The notes under the pieces: generated by a model
Told to the model about the DNA's origin: nothing
The model's input: only the letters and a program-made list of their open reading frames with translations
The model's database searches: none
Shown here: in pieces, positions 18,262-27,942 of the stretch
How positions within the stretch are numbered: position 1 is the first letter of the stretch
How the letters are laid out: each line of letters begins with the position of its first letter
From: Rhizobium sp.
Lineage (GTDB): Bacteria > Pseudomonadota > Alphaproteobacteria > Rhizobiales > Rhizobiaceae
Direction: 5' to 3'
Length of the DNA stretch: 59,046 nucleotides
Assembly (NCBI GenBank): GCA_028290545.1
Contig: JAQGJP010000053.1
Location: 1-59,046 of the forward strand
Position numbers and translations under genes: made by a program

Positions 18262-19569
18262 ATGACCAGAGGACTCATCATCGCGCTCACCAGCGTCATG
18301 ACCCTTTTCTGGCTGAGTGCCACGGGCCTCGGCATCCTCGTCATGCAGGACGAGTTTTCCGAGATTTTTGACAGCAGCCTGGAGGAAACCGCCGAGCGCC
18401 TGTTGCCGCTGGTCGTCGATGATCTCCGTGAACGCGCGACATCCGAGGCGCCGCGCCGGCTTGATGCGCGATCGGCGAGCGAAGTAGAGTATCTTATTTA
18501 TCAGGCGCGGGATGCATCGGGCAAAGTGGTGCTTCATTCCCATGACAGCGCCCCGGAACCCTTTGACAGCCCGCTCAGGGTCGGGTTTTCCGACACGTCC
18601 ACGCAGCGGATCTATACGGCGGGCAGTGCGGACGGTTCGCTCTTCGTTCAGGTGGCCGACCCGCTTGATCACCGCCGTGAAGCGATCATCGAGGGCGGCA
18701 TTGCGCTCTTGCTGCCGTTGCTCGTTCTGATACCGGCGAGCATTCTTGCCACCTGGCTGATCGTCAGGCGGATATTGGCGCCGATCCAGGGCCTCCGGGC
18801 CAGCATTGCCACCAAGGATAGCGGCAATCTGGCGGCCATCGATCAGTCGTCGCTGCCGCAGGAACTGCATCCTATCGGGCATTCCGTCAACCTTTTGCTG
18901 GAGCGGCTGCGGCAGGCATTGGAAGCAGAACGGGAGTTCACCGCCAACAGCGCCCACGAATTGAGAACGCCGGTCGCCGGCGCTCTCGCACAGACCCAGA
19001 TGCTGATGGCGGAAGTGCCGGATGCGATCAGGCCGCGTGTCGGCCAGCTGGAACGGTCGCTGCTTCATCTCAGCAGACTGTCTGAGAAATTGTTGCAGAT
19101 GTCCCGCGCCGAGGCCGGTATCGGCATGACGGACAAGCCCATCGATCTGTTGGAGATCCTGGAAGTCGTCATCGAGGATTTTCATCGCTCGCCCGTGGGC
19201 ATGGGGCGTATTCGTGCGTATTCCGATGAAGATGCTTCCCTTCCGAGAAGGATCGATGCCGATGCGTTCGCGATCGTGATCCGGAACCTGCTGGAGAATG
19301 CGTTGATCCACAGCCCCGCCGGCAGCCAGGTGGATATCATCGTCCAAGGCGACGGACAGATCAGCGTGCGGAACCATGGACCGGTGATCGAGGCAGAGCA
19401 GTTGCAAAACATGACTGCCCGTTTTGTTCGCGGCCCAACGACCGCAGCGGGTTCCGGACTGGGCCTCTCCATCGTCAAACGTCTGGTCGACCAGATGAAG
19501 GCTACGATCGAGTTCGAATCGCCTGCCTCTGGATGGCCGGATGGCCTGACGGCAAGATTGCGGATCTGA
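18262..19569 (+). CDS. QseC-like sensor histidine kinase, unpaired
   Basis: This 435-residue membrane kinase has transmembrane segments near residues 5-27 and 144-167, enclosing a periplasmic region of the two-component sensor N-terminal type seen in QseC/PmrB kinases. The phospho-acceptor is His232 in AHELRTP. The ATP-binding region shows NLLENALIHSP and GSGLGLSIV. The G1 box is unusual (VRNHGPVI in place of the usual D-x-G-x-G), as in some QseC relatives. The ATG at 18262 is preferred; a TTG ten codons upstream is possible. No response regulator adjoins it. The regulator at 10565-11251 is the likely partner, separated by the RND genes and an inverted kinase pair. Confidence 0.85.
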   Translation: MTRGLIIALTSVMTLFWLSATGLGILVMQDEFSEIFDSSLEETAERLLPLVVDDLRERATSEAPRRLDARSASEVEYLIYQARDASGKVVLHSHDSAPEPFDSPLRVGFSDTSTQRIYTAGSADGSLFVQVADPLDHRREAIIEGGIALLLPLLVLIPASILATWLIVRRILAPIQGLRASIATKDSGNLAAIDQSSLPQELHPIGHSVNLLLERLRQALEAEREFTANSAHELRTPVAGALAQTQMLMAEVPDAIRPRVGQLERSLLHLSRLSEKLLQMSRAEAGIGMTDKPIDLLEILEVVIEDFHRSPVGMGRIRAYSDEDASLPRRIDADAFAIVIRNLLENALIHSPAGSQVDIIVQGDGQISVRNHGPVIEAEQLQNMTARFVRGPTTAAGSGLGLSIVKRLVDQMKATIEFESPASGWPDGLTARLRI

Positions 19570-19702
19570 ACCTCTGAGTGGATGGATGCTTCGCGCAGGC
19601 ACGAGCAGCACTCAAACTCCCGATTGCGGACTCACTCTCATATCAACCGCACCAGCACGTGCGTGCGCACCCGCCGATCCCGGAGTGTCAAGCGCGTAAC
19701 TA

Positions 19703-20011
19703 TCAGAGAGGGTTTAGGAAAGTCAGCAAGGAATGAGGCTCGACAATCAGCGGGCCGAGCCGGCTGTTAAATTCGGCGCCATAATCAGCCAGAATATGCG
19801 TTTGAAATGCCGCATCGTCCCGATAGAACTCGAAGACGAAGAACTTCGCCGGATCTGCGGAAAGCCGGTAGCAGTCGAATGCGACATTGCCAGGCTCGGC
19901 CCGAACCTTCACGGCAAGATCTGCGAGCAGTCTCGCGACCTCTTCCGCCGTGCCGGGCTTGGCCGTGAATTCCGCGTAAAGTATTTTCGCTCCGCTGGAC
20001 ACAGACGACAT
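19703..20011 (-). CDS. ABM-domain monooxygenase-like protein
   Basis: This 102-residue protein has the antibiotic biosynthesis monooxygenase (ABM) fold of YgiN-type quinol monooxygenases: an opening strand (ILYAEFTAKPG), a central block (VRAEPGNVAFDCYRL), then FVFEFYRDDAAFQTHI. Proteins of this kind are cofactor-free dimers that handle quinols or similar ligands. GGGGAG lies six bases before the ATG. It is a single-gene unit between two kinase genes; its substrate is unknown. Confidence 0.8.
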   Translation of the reverse strand: MSSVSSGAKILYAEFTAKPGTAEEVARLLADLAVKVRAEPGNVAFDCYRLSADPAKFFVFEFYRDDAAFQTHILADYGAEFNSRLGPLIVEPHSLLTFLNPL

Positions 20012-20252
20012 AACAATCTCCCCCTCAGTTTAGCCGATCCCGACATGGATGATTATTGCCACAAGGCCACCGGATCCGTGTTGCGCCCGATCTCGCATAC
20101 GATATCTGAACAATCCACGATAGCACCGTGGTCATGGCGCAGCAGAAGAATATGATGGGCCTACAGCCCCAGCAGTGGATGTCAGAATGACGGTGCGGCG
20201 CTCCTCAAGAATGAGATCGCCCTTCGTCAATCGGCAGGATTGCCGGGTTCGG

Positions 20253-22670
20253 TTATCCTTGGTGTTTCTTGTTCAGCAGAATCTCGCGGACCTTCTGGGC
20301 AAGATCGTCAATCGCAAAGGGCTTGGTGATCATATCCATGCCGGGTGCGAGGAAATCCGCGCGCGACGCCGCTGTCGCGGCATAGCCGGTCATAAAGAGA
20401 ACCTCGAGATCCGGCCGTGTCTTGAGCGCGATCTCCGCCAGCTGTCTGCCGTTAAGACCCGGCAATCCGACATCTGAAATCAGCAGATCGATCTTGCCAC
20501 GGGACGCAAGGATATTGAGCGCGGCATTACCATCGCTTGCCTCCACGACCTTGTAGCCAAGTTCATTGAGGATATCGATGACCAGCATTCGCACCGCATC
20601 GTCATCCTCGACGATCAGCACAGTTTCGCCGTCACCCAGGGGTGTCGGTCTGTTGAAATCGGCCTCCTCTTCCTGGTCCGACTGGGCCTCGAGGTTAACC
20701 GGCAGGTAAAGCTTGATCGTTGTTCCCATGCCGACCTCGCTGTAGATTTGCACGTGCCCGCCGGACTGCTGCGCGAAGCCGTAGATCATCGACAGGCCCA
20801 GACCTGTACCCTGTCCGATCGGCTTGGTCGTAAAAAACGGATCGAAGGCCTTCTCAATGATGTCGCTCGACATCCCGATACCGGTGTCGCTGACGGCCAC
20901 AATCACATAATTGCCCGCCTTCATGCCTTCGCGGCGTTCATCTGCTCCAGTAAACGTCACATTCGACGTCTCGATCGTCAGCTTTCCGCCTTCGGGCATG
21001 GCATCGCGGGCATTGATCGCCAGATTGAGGATGGCGCTTTCGAGCTGGTTGGCATCCGTCGTCGCCTGACAGGCATTGGAATCGAGATCAATCACGAGTT
21101 CGATCTGCTCGCCGAGCGTGCGGTGCAGCAGTTCTTCAATGGACTGGACGAGTTGATTGACATCGATCGCCTGGCTGTCGAGCGACTGTCGGCGAGAGAA
21201 AGCCAGCAACCGGTGAATGAGCGATGCGGCACGCTGCGCCGAAGTCGTGGCGGCATCGATAAAGCGATCGATATCGTCCGTGCGGCCGGCCGCGATCCGT
21301 CGGCGAAGAATGGCCAGCGCTCCGATAATGCCGGTGAGCATGTTGTTGAAATCATGCGCAATGCCGCCCGTCAATTGGCCGACGGCCTCCATTTTCTGGG
21401 ACTGGCGAAGCTTTGCCTCTGTCTCGCTCAGGATTGCGGCCTGTTCCTTTTCCAGGCTTACATGCCGCCCGAACGCGTAGACGATGTCCTCGTCATGCGA
21501 TGTGGTCCAAGAAATCCAGCGAGGTGAACCATCCTTGTGAAGGAAGCGGGTTTCGAAATTGGTCAGCGAATCCAGCCTGGCCGTTGCAAGGCCCGACGTC
21601 ATCAGCTCGAAATGCTCGGGTGCAACAAAGTCCAGCAGCGATCGGCCGGTGACTTCTGCAGGATGATAGCCCAGCACGTCGGCCCAGGCTGGATTGGCAT
21701 CCAGCAGACGGGCATCGGCGTCCAGGACGACAAGGACATCGCGTGAATTCTGCCACATGCGATTGCGCTCGCGGGTGCTTTCCTGGACACGCTCGGCGAG
21801 CAACTCGTTAGCCAGACGCAGCCGTTCCTCGGTCTGCTTGGCTTTCGTGATGTCATAGACAACGCCGAGATAGCGATGGGCGAAGCCCTCCGTGTCCTCG
21901 ATATATTCGCCTTTGCGGGTCAGCCATCGCTCCTCGCCGTTATCGGCGCGGGTGATCCGGAATTCGACGCTGTCGGCTTCCTGTCGCTTGTCCGGATTGC
22001 TCAGGTCGATGATCGGCTTGTCATGCTCGGATATCAGCAGGTTGACCGTCCGGACAGGCAAAACCCGGGTCTGGTGCAGGCCGAAAAGATTGCAGAACTG
22101 TTCGGAGACATTGATCGTCCCGAATCCGCGCACATATTCGAAAGTGCCGATGCCGCCGGCGAGCTGTGCGATGCGCAACTGTTCCTGCGCCCGTTTCTGC
22201 GCAGTGATATCGATCAGTATGCCGGAGAATTTGACCAGCTCGTCATTCTCGTCGAATTCGGCCCCACCCTTGGCGCGGACCCAGCGAAACCCGCCGTCGT
22301 CCTTCAGCAGCCGGTATTCCTTGGAGAAAACCTCGGCGCCAGCGAGGATCGCCGCAACGGCGAGCCGGATCCTCTTGATATCCTCGGGATGGATGCCGGT
22401 GAAAAATGCATTGACCGGCAATCCCTCCGCCAGGGCGATCGGATCGAGGCCGATGATTGTTGCAAACCGCGCATCGCCGGTCAGCCGGCGCTCCTTCACA
22501 TCCCAGACCCATGCGCATGGGGTGCCCGCCGAATCCAGCGTCAGTTCAAGGCGATGACGCGCGTCTTCGAGTTGCGTGCGCAGGGACTGCAGCTCTTCCG
22601 CGACAGCGTTTGACTCTCGTTTCAGATCGATATTGTAATGACGTCTGGCTTCAGCTTGCTCGTTGCTCAT
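20253..22670 (-). CDS. three-PAS hybrid histidine kinase at the end of the che operon
   Basis: This cytoplasmic protein of about 805 residues begins with a coiled region. It then carries three PAS/PAC units (each ending in a DITAQKR-, DITKAKQ- or SLEKEQ-like linker), a HisKA block with His in [11 protein letters not shown], an ATP-binding domain ([28 protein letters not shown]), and a C-terminal receiver with Asp in [13 protein letters not shown] and lysine in TKPF. The layout resembles FixL-like hybrid kinases, but no haem-binding motif is evident. It starts 25 bases after cheC, so it is probably the last gene of the chemosensory operon and could link its output to another regulator. Confidence 0.88.
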   Translation of the reverse strand: MSNEQAEARRHYNIDLKRESNAVAEELQSLRTQLEDARHRLELTLDSAGTPCAWVWDVKERRLTGDARFATIIGLDPIALAEGLPVNAFFTGIHPEDIKRIRLAVAAILAGAEVFSKEYRLLKDDGGFRWVRAKGGAEFDENDELVKFSGILIDITAQKRAQEQLRIAQLAGGIGTFEYVRGFGTINVSEQFCNLFGLHQTRVLPVRTVNLLISEHDKPIIDLSNPDKRQEADSVEFRITRADNGEERWLTRKGEYIEDTEGFAHRYLGVVYDITKAKQTEERLRLANELLAERVQESTRERNRMWQNSRDVLVVLDADARLLDANPAWADVLGYHPAEVTGRSLLDFVAPEHFELMTSGLATARLDSLTNFETRFLHKDGSPRWISWTTSHDEDIVYAFGRHVSLEKEQAAILSETEAKLRQSQKMEAVGQLTGGIAHDFNNMLTGIIGALAILRRRIAAGRTDDIDRFIDAATTSAQRAASLIHRLLAFSRRQSLDSQAIDVNQLVQSIEELLHRTLGEQIELVIDLDSNACQATTDANQLESAILNLAINARDAMPEGGKLTIETSNVTFTGADERREGMKAGNYVIVAVSDTGIGMSSDIIEKAFDPFFTTKPIGQGTGLGLSMIYGFAQQSGGHVQIYSEVGMGTTIKLYLPVNLEAQSDQEEEADFNRPTPLGDGETVLIVEDDDAVRMLVIDILNELGYKVVEASDGNAALNILASRGKIDLLISDVGLPGLNGRQLAEIALKTRPDLEVLFMTGYAATAASRADFLAPGMDMITKPFAIDDLAQKVREILLNKKHQG

Positions 22671-22695
22671 ACGCCGACCCAACCCCAATAAGACA

Positions 22696-23334
22696 TCAGA
22701 CGGTGTCCTTCGTGACCCGCTCGATAAAGGCAGAAATCAAGTGCTTCAAAGTTTCCAGCGATGGCAGGTCCATGATCATGGCAATATAGCCGCGGATGTC
22801 GTGATCGCGTACCGAAAAATTGATATAGAGGAACAATACGAAACTGTCTTCAACCGGCGTAACCAGAACCTCGAAAAGCATGTCGCTGTTGCCGCGCCGC
22901 ACGTCAGGCAAGGACATTTTCAGCGATTGCTGCAGCATATTGGCCATTGTGCCGAGACATCCATTGAGAATGATGTTGCCGGTCTCGGCGAGCGCCTCCA
23001 GTTCCATCTCGGCTATGTCCGCATCCTGCACCTCGTCGCCGAGGATCGCCCGTACGAGATGGCGACCATTGCTCTCAGGGAAAATCAACAGCGCGCGCCC
23101 GGAAAAGACCCCCTCGAATTCCTGTTGCACGGCAATCAGATTCTCGGCCTCGCGCTGGCCTATCAGCGCCGCGGCAGTCCGCCTCGTCACCACTTCAACT
23201 GCCGGAACGGAGAGCAGCACCTGCTTGCTGACCATCTTGCGAAGGCCGGCCGCCGCACGGCTCACGCCGATGTTGACAAGCTCGGTCAGCGCGTCCCGCT
23301 CGAGTTCATCGAGGGAAATGTCGATCTCGCTCAT
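22696..23334 (-). CDS. cheC: CheC-type CheY-P phosphatase
   Basis: This 212-residue protein carries two copies of the CheC/CheX/FliY active-site pattern. The first is E-L-V-N-I-G near residue 20; the second is A-E-T-G-N-I near residue 120. In each, the asparagine is followed 23 residues later by proline, as expected. CheC proteins hydrolyse phospho-CheY. In Bacillus-type systems CheC partners CheD, but no cheD is present here. It overlaps the upstream cheY gene by four bases, which supports CheY as substrate. CheC is uncommon in alphaproteobacterial chemotaxis, which usually relies on phosphate sinks. Confidence 0.85.
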   Translation of the reverse strand: MSEIDISLDELERDALTELVNIGVSRAAAGLRKMVSKQVLLSVPAVEVVTRRTAAALIGQREAENLIAVQQEFEGVFSGRALLIFPESNGRHLVRAILGDEVQDADIAEMELEALAETGNIILNGCLGTMANMLQQSLKMSLPDVRRGNSDMLFEVLVTPVEDSFVLFLYINFSVRDHDIRGYIAMIMDLPSLETLKHLISAFIERVTKDTV

Positions 23335-23714
23335 ACGCCGGCCTTCTTCAGCCGCAGCGCCGCGCCGGAAAGAAAAGCCTTCAACGCTTCCTCGGTCACC
23401 GGCTTGCCCACGAAGGTCGCGTTGAGGTCGCGCGCCCGGGCAATGATCTCGTCCTGAATATTGGCCGTGATGATCGCAATCGGCATATTCGGATGCGATG
23501 CGCGCAATTCCGCTGCAAGTTCGAGCCCGTCCTTGTCCGGCATGTTGAAGTCGAGAACCGCGAGATCAATCGCTTCGGTCGCCATGAGCTCGTGTGCTTG
23601 AACCGCACTGCTCGCTTCGATGCGCTGCCAGTCGGGCTGCAGTGCCGCTATGACCTTTCCGGCCACGATGCGGGCCAGCTTGCTGTCATCGACGACAAGG
23701 ACCGTAACCGTCAT
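23331..23714 (-). CDS. cheY: CheY-like single-domain response regulator
   Basis: This 127-residue receiver has the acidic pair in VVDDSKLAR, phospho-acceptor Asp in VLDFNMPDKDG near residue 52, Thr in IITANIQ and lysine in GKPVT. The ATG at 23714 has GGAG nine bases upstream; earlier in-frame codons lack similarity. The start of a CheC phosphatase gene overlaps its end, and cheA lies upstream. It is therefore the likely output regulator of the chemosensory system. The FlaY-type aromatic switch residue cannot be judged without alignment. Confidence 0.88.
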   Translation of the reverse strand: MTVTVLVVDDSKLARIVAGKVIAALQPDWQRIEASSAVQAHELMATEAIDLAVLDFNMPDKDGLELAAELRASHPNMPIAIITANIQDEIIARARDLNATFVGKPVTEEALKAFLSGAALRLKKAGV

Positions 23715-23801
23715 CTTTTTCTCCAGAATTCCAAAAACACGAAAGTAAACGTAAGAGCGAAGCCGTAGCTTTAGAGTCAAGTGCTTTCATTCGCAAGTTA
23801 T

Positions 23802-24068
23802 CTAAGCTGTACGCGGTCGCGCATCCGCAAGATGATCCCGCATGGCGGGCAAGACAAAATCAGCCGCGAAACTATTTGCCGGCCGACCCATGATGGTTGG
23901 CCGGCTCATAAGCAGGACCTGCCAGATGGACGTATGCATTTGTGCCGCCTCGTTCAAATCCACCGGCGAATCGGGATGTGCCTGCAGAAGTTGGACGAGA
24001 CCGTCTGCTTCCTCGACGCCGCATTCACCCACGACAAAGATCGTGTTTTTCCGAAGCTCCACCGTCAT
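23802..24068 (-). CDS. STAS-like domain protein in the che operon
   Basis: This 88-residue protein opens with a strand pattern (VELRKNTIFVVGECGVEEAD) and has a VDLNEAAQMHTSIWQVLL block in the place where STAS anti-sigma-factor antagonists carry D-L-S-x-x-x-x-D-S-x-G. The canonical Asp-Ser is replaced by His-Thr. Its start overlaps the cheA stop by four bases (ATGA), which implies coupled synthesis. STAS partners regulate other proteins by phosphorylation-dependent binding; here the partner could be CheA. The 87 bases between it and cheY show no gene. Confidence 0.65.
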   Translation of the reverse strand: MTVELRKNTIFVVGECGVEEADGLVQLLQAHPDSPVDLNEAAQMHTSIWQVLLMSRPTIMGRPANSFAADFVLPAMRDHLADARPRTA

Positions 24069-26014
24069 TCTATCAGATCCTCAAGATCGAGGACGACGAG
24101 CACCCTGCCGTCGCCCAGTAAAGTGGTTCCGGCTACGCCGGGCAAGCCCTGCAGGAGGCCGGAAAGCGGTCTCATCAGGGTTTCAGCACGCTCGGCAATC
24201 CCATCGACAGCAATACCGATCCGTTCGCCCCGCACCTGGGCGATCAGCACATTGAGATCGGCTTGCTGCTCGACGTGGGGCAGTTTGAGAAGGTCCCTCA
24301 GAAACAGCAGCGGCAATGTCTTGCTTCGCAGCACGAAGGCCAGGCCGGAACGGACAGGCATGACCTCGGCACGCCGGAGCTTCACGCTCTCCAGAACAGA
24401 ATCCATCGAGATGCCATATCGCTCACCGCCTGCTTCGACGACCATGAGGCGTGACATAGCAAAACTGACTGGCAGGTTCAATCTGACGGCGGTGCCGCCA
24501 CCGATCGCGCTGGTGAGTTCGGTTCGGCCGCCCAGCCGCAGAATGGCGGCCTTGACGGCATCCATCCCGACCCCGCGCCCGGACAGGTCACTCACCTTAT
24601 CGGCTGTCGAAAACCCCGGCGCGAACAGCAATTGCAGCATGGCGTCCTCCGAGAGCGCCGACGCTGCGTCGGCGGTCAACATTTGCTTTGAAATGGCGGC
24701 GTGAAGGATTTCTGCCGGATCGATCCCCCGCCCGTCATCGACAAGTTCGACCTCTATCTGCTCGCTTTTTTGCGATGCGCGCAGCGTGAGCGTTCCGCGC
24801 GCGGGCTTTCCGGCCTTCAGCCGTTCTGTCTCGGCTTCGATGCCGTGATCCAGCGCATTGCGAACAAGGTGGAGAAGCGGCTCGAAGAGATCCTCGACAA
24901 TGTCGCGATCGGCCTCCACCGTCGCGCCTTCGACGACGAGATCCACGGACTTTCCCAATCGTGCTGCCGTCTCTCGCACCAGCCTCGGAAAACGACGGAA
25001 CGTATGCCCGAGCGGGATCATGCGTGCGCGCGTCACAGCGCTGTAGAGCGAGCCGACCAGCCGTTCGATGTCCTGATGGCTGTCGACGACGCGGCGGAAA
25101 AGCCGTTCGCTGCCGCTTTCATGCAGGACGTCCTTGGCCAATGGCAGAAGGCCGTTCTTCGCCGTGATCAATTCGCCGGCGATCTCCACCAGCGCATCCA
25201 GACGCGCCGTATCGACGCGGATCGTGCCGGCATGCCGATCGGTAACCCCGACAGGCGGTTGTTCGACTACAGGCTCAGAGAAGTTGGTCACGTCGATTAG
25301 TCGTGTTTGATCGGGTATCAGCCGGAAGATGGAATGAATGTCCGCGAGCGTGGCTTCGGCAACGCCTTCGATGAGCAGATTGCAACGGAATGGATCGTAG
25401 TCCTCCGGGCGCGGCCAGCTTTCGCGCGGCGCGATCCTCAGATGCAGGAGATTGGGCACTCGCGCCATCGTCGCCAGCGGATCGTCGCCATTGAAAAAGC
25501 ACTCCGCATGCGGCTCGTATCGAATGGCCACAAGCGGACGCCCGGATTGCTCGAGCCCGAAATCATTCAACAGGTCCGTGGCCCATTTGGGAATGGGCTG
25601 GTTGGCATCGACAAATCCGACTTCATCGGACGCTCCCGGTTCATCTTGCATTGCGGCAAGGATAGCCGCCGACCGAGCAGCGAGGACGGACGACAGGGCT
25701 TCAGTACGCTCTATCTCGACGACACATTTGTCGATCCATTCGACGACCGCGATCAGCGGATCAATCAGATCGGCGTCAACCTCCACGCTTCCATTGCGGG
25801 CGGCGACAAGCAGGTCTTCGGCGCGGTGGAGCACCTGATGCAGCGGAGCGAAGTCGAACAGTGCCACCGACCCCTTGAGGGTATGAACGGCACGAAACAG
25901 GTTTTCAAGGCGCTGGACATCCCGGGGCGACCGCTCCAGAGCGAGCAAATCGTCTGAGGCCCGCTGAATCAGGTCATGGGCTTCGATGGTGAACTGTGCC
26001 AGCAACTCGTCCAT
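24065..26014 (-). CDS. cheA: CheA histidine kinase
   Basis: This 649-residue cytoplasmic kinase has the CheA order. An HPt domain carries phospho-acceptor His44 in RAVHTLKGSV. A divergent middle region (about 135-260) stands where P2 would be. Next come the dimerisation helices (DALVEIAGELITAKN), the ATP-binding domain (LLHLVRNALDHGIE, DDGRGIDP, LSGRGVGMDAVK) and a C-terminal CheW-like domain. All key kinase boxes are intact. It starts directly after the cheR stop with no gap. It should transfer phosphate to CheY and to the CheB receiver. Confidence 0.95.
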   Translation of the reverse strand: MDELLAQFTIEAHDLIQRASDDLLALERSPRDVQRLENLFRAVHTLKGSVALFDFAPLHQVLHRAEDLLVAARNGSVEVDADLIDPLIAVVEWIDKCVVEIERTEALSSVLAARSAAILAAMQDEPGASDEVGFVDANQPIPKWATDLLNDFGLEQSGRPLVAIRYEPHAECFFNGDDPLATMARVPNLLHLRIAPRESWPRPEDYDPFRCNLLIEGVAEATLADIHSIFRLIPDQTRLIDVTNFSEPVVEQPPVGVTDRHAGTIRVDTARLDALVEIAGELITAKNGLLPLAKDVLHESGSERLFRRVVDSHQDIERLVGSLYSAVTRARMIPLGHTFRRFPRLVRETAARLGKSVDLVVEGATVEADRDIVEDLFEPLLHLVRNALDHGIEAETERLKAGKPARGTLTLRASQKSEQIEVELVDDGRGIDPAEILHAAISKQMLTADAASALSEDAMLQLLFAPGFSTADKVSDLSGRGVGMDAVKAAILRLGGRTELTSAIGGGTAVRLNLPVSFAMSRLMVVEAGGERYGISMDSVLESVKLRRAEVMPVRSGLAFVLRSKTLPLLFLRDLLKLPHVEQQADLNVLIAQVRGERIGIAVDGIAERAETLMRPLSGLLQGLPGVAGTTLLGDGRVLVVLDLEDLIE

Positions 26015-26881
26015 TCAACCACCTCTCGCGCGGCGAAAAACGATTGCGTCGGCAAACCGCACGGTTTCGAATTTCTGCGACATGCGTGCCATGGATTCCG
26101 TGTGACCCAGACAGGCGTAGCCGCCGGCAGAAAGTGCTTCGTACAGATTGTCAACTGCGGTGGTCCGCGCGGCGTCATCGAAATAGATCAGCAGGTTGCG
26201 GCAGAAGATCACGTCGAATTTGCCGAGCGCGGAAAAGCTTGCCCGGTCGATGATATTGGCGCTTCTGAATGTCACCGATTCCCTGAGGTCGCCAATCAGC
26301 CGCCTTTGCATATCCTGCTCCGGTTCGAAATAGCGTTTTACGATATCGTCGGACAGGCGCGCCAGGGATCGCTGACCGTAGTATCCCTCAATCGCATCGC
26401 GCAGGATCGCGGTGTCGATATCCGAGCCGATGATCTCGATATTGTAAGCATCGACCAGAGGCCAGTTTTCCAGCAGCCATATGGCGATGGAATAAGGTTC
26501 CTCCCCACTCGAACACGGCATCGACAGGATGCGGATCTTGTCGCCTGCTCCCCGGCTGGTAATGAGGTCCGGCAGGATCGAGCGACCGAGGCAGGTGAGC
26601 TGATGCTCCTCCCTGTAGAAATAGGTCTCGTTGATGGTGAAGCTGTTGATCAGCCTCTCGGCTTCGCGACTGTCCGTTCGCAACATGGAAATATAAGCCC
26701 GCACCGATGCGCTGCCGCTTTGCGTGATGCGGTCGATAACGCGCCGCTCGATGTAATAGCGTTTTTGCTCGCCAAAAAGCATGCCTGTGCGATCATAGAC
26801 GAAATTGCAGATATCTTCGAGTTCGCGTGCCGAAATCGGCATCCCTGACGATGAGAAATCTCCGGCGGCCGTTTCGCTCAT
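26015..26881 (-). CDS. cheR: CheR receptor methyltransferase
   Basis: This 288-residue SAM-dependent methyltransferase modifies glutamates on chemoreceptors. An N-terminal helical domain (ICNFVYDRTGMLF) precedes the catalytic domain with INETYFYRE, the SAM motif in LSMPCSSGEEPYSIA, and FDVIFCRNLLIYF. There is no C-terminal TPR or pentapeptide-binding extension beyond the usual fold. Its start overlaps the cheB stop by four bases. The double-tip receptor of the same operon is the obvious substrate. Confidence 0.93.
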   Translation of the reverse strand: MSETAAGDFSSSGMPISARELEDICNFVYDRTGMLFGEQKRYYIERRVIDRITQSGSASVRAYISMLRTDSREAERLINSFTINETYFYREEHQLTCLGRSILPDLITSRGAGDKIRILSMPCSSGEEPYSIAIWLLENWPLVDAYNIEIIGSDIDTAILRDAIEGYYGQRSLARLSDDIVKRYFEPEQDMQRRLIGDLRESVTFRSANIIDRASFSALGKFDVIFCRNLLIYFDDAARTTAVDNLYEALSAGGYACLGHTESMARMSQKFETVRFADAIVFRRARGG

Positions 26882-27942
26882 GTCGCGAGCTCCGCGACGC
26901 GGGCGCCGATATTTCCAAGCGGTAAAACTTCACTTGCACCTTTCAGGCGAACGAGTTCTCCCGGCATGCCCCAGACCACGGCGGTTTCCTCCGCCTCGGC
27001 GATGGCATAGCCGCCGGCAAGCCGCATTTCGGCCATCGCCGGCGCGCCGTCATTGCCCATGCCCGTCATCAGAACGCCGATAAGATCGGTCGCCGGAACA
27101 TGCTTCATCGCGCTTCGCACCAGTCTCTCGACGCTCGGATGCCACCGATAGGCGGAATCGGAAGGCGCCGGCATCGCTATCAATTGTCCCGCGCGTGATG
27201 AGACGATGATATCGGCGTCGCCCCTGGCGATATAGATCGTACCCGCATCCAGGTTCATTCGGCCGGATACCTCGACCACGTCGAGCGCGCAAATCTTGTC
27301 GAGACGCCGGGAAAGAGGGCCCGTGAAAGCCGCTGGCATATGTTGGGCCACGACCACCGGCCATGGAAAATCCAGGGGGAGATCGGACAGGAGCACATCG
27401 AGGGCCGCTGGCCCGCCGGTCGATGTTCCCACGAGAATCAACCCTCGGGACTGGCCGGCTGTCCGTTTCGGCGGCGTTGGCTTTACCGCGTTCGACGACA
27501 ATTGCCGGTCCATACGAAGGCGATCGGCGAGGCGCCGGCTGCGGCGCACGCGGACCTTGGCTGCCATGCGCACTTTCTCGATGATTCGCGGCGCGAGCAT
27601 GTCGAAATCGAGTGAGATGGCGCCGGCGGGCTTGGCGACGAAATCTACCGCGCCCATGTCGAGCGCGGCAAGCGTCTCCTCCGCACCTTCTGCGGTCAGC
27701 GATGACACCATGACGACGGGGCAGGGGTGAATGACCATCATCCTGTCGAGGCAGGTCAATCCGTCCATTTGCGGCATGTGAATGTCGAGGGTCACGACAT
27801 CGGGCTTGAACGTCCGGACCAGTTCGAGCGCTTCGACGCCATCTCGCGCAAAGGCGAGCTCGAAATCGCCCTCGGCGGAAAATACCTGTCCGAGCAGTTT
27901 GCGCATCAGCGCCGAGTCCTCGACGATCAGCAGTTTCATCAT
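26878..27942 (-). CDS. cheB: CheB receptor methylesterase
   Basis: This 354-residue protein has an N-terminal receiver (VEDSALMR, Asp53 in TLDIHMPQMDG, lysine in AKPAG), a basic linker, and the esterase domain with Ser in GTSTGGP, His in AQHMP and Asp in MTGMGNDG. It removes methyl groups and deamidates receptors after activation by CheA. The ATG overlaps the stop of the triple-CheW gene. Together with CheR it gives this system a full adaptation module. Confidence 0.93.
   Translation of the reverse strand: MMKLLIVEDSALMRKLLGQVFSAEGDFELAFARDGVEALELVRTFKPDVVTLDIHMPQMDGLTCLDRMMVIHPCPVVMVSSLTAEGAEETLAALDMGAVDFVAKPAGAISLDFDMLAPRIIEKVRMAAKVRVRRSRRLADRLRMDRQLSSNAVKPTPPKRTAGQSRGLILVGTSTGGPAALDVLLSDLPLDFPWPVVVAQHMPAAFTGPLSRRLDKICALDVVEVSGRMNLDAGTIYIARGDADIIVSSRAGQLIAMPAPSDSAYRWHPSVERLVRSAMKHVPATDLIGVLMTGMGNDGAPAMAEMRLAGGYAIAEAEETAVVWGMPGELVRLKGASEVLPLGNIGARVAELAT

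Noticed and set aside
18139..19611. 490-codon minus-strand open frame over the QseC-like kinase
   Set aside because: Antisense to a clear kinase and without domain motifs.
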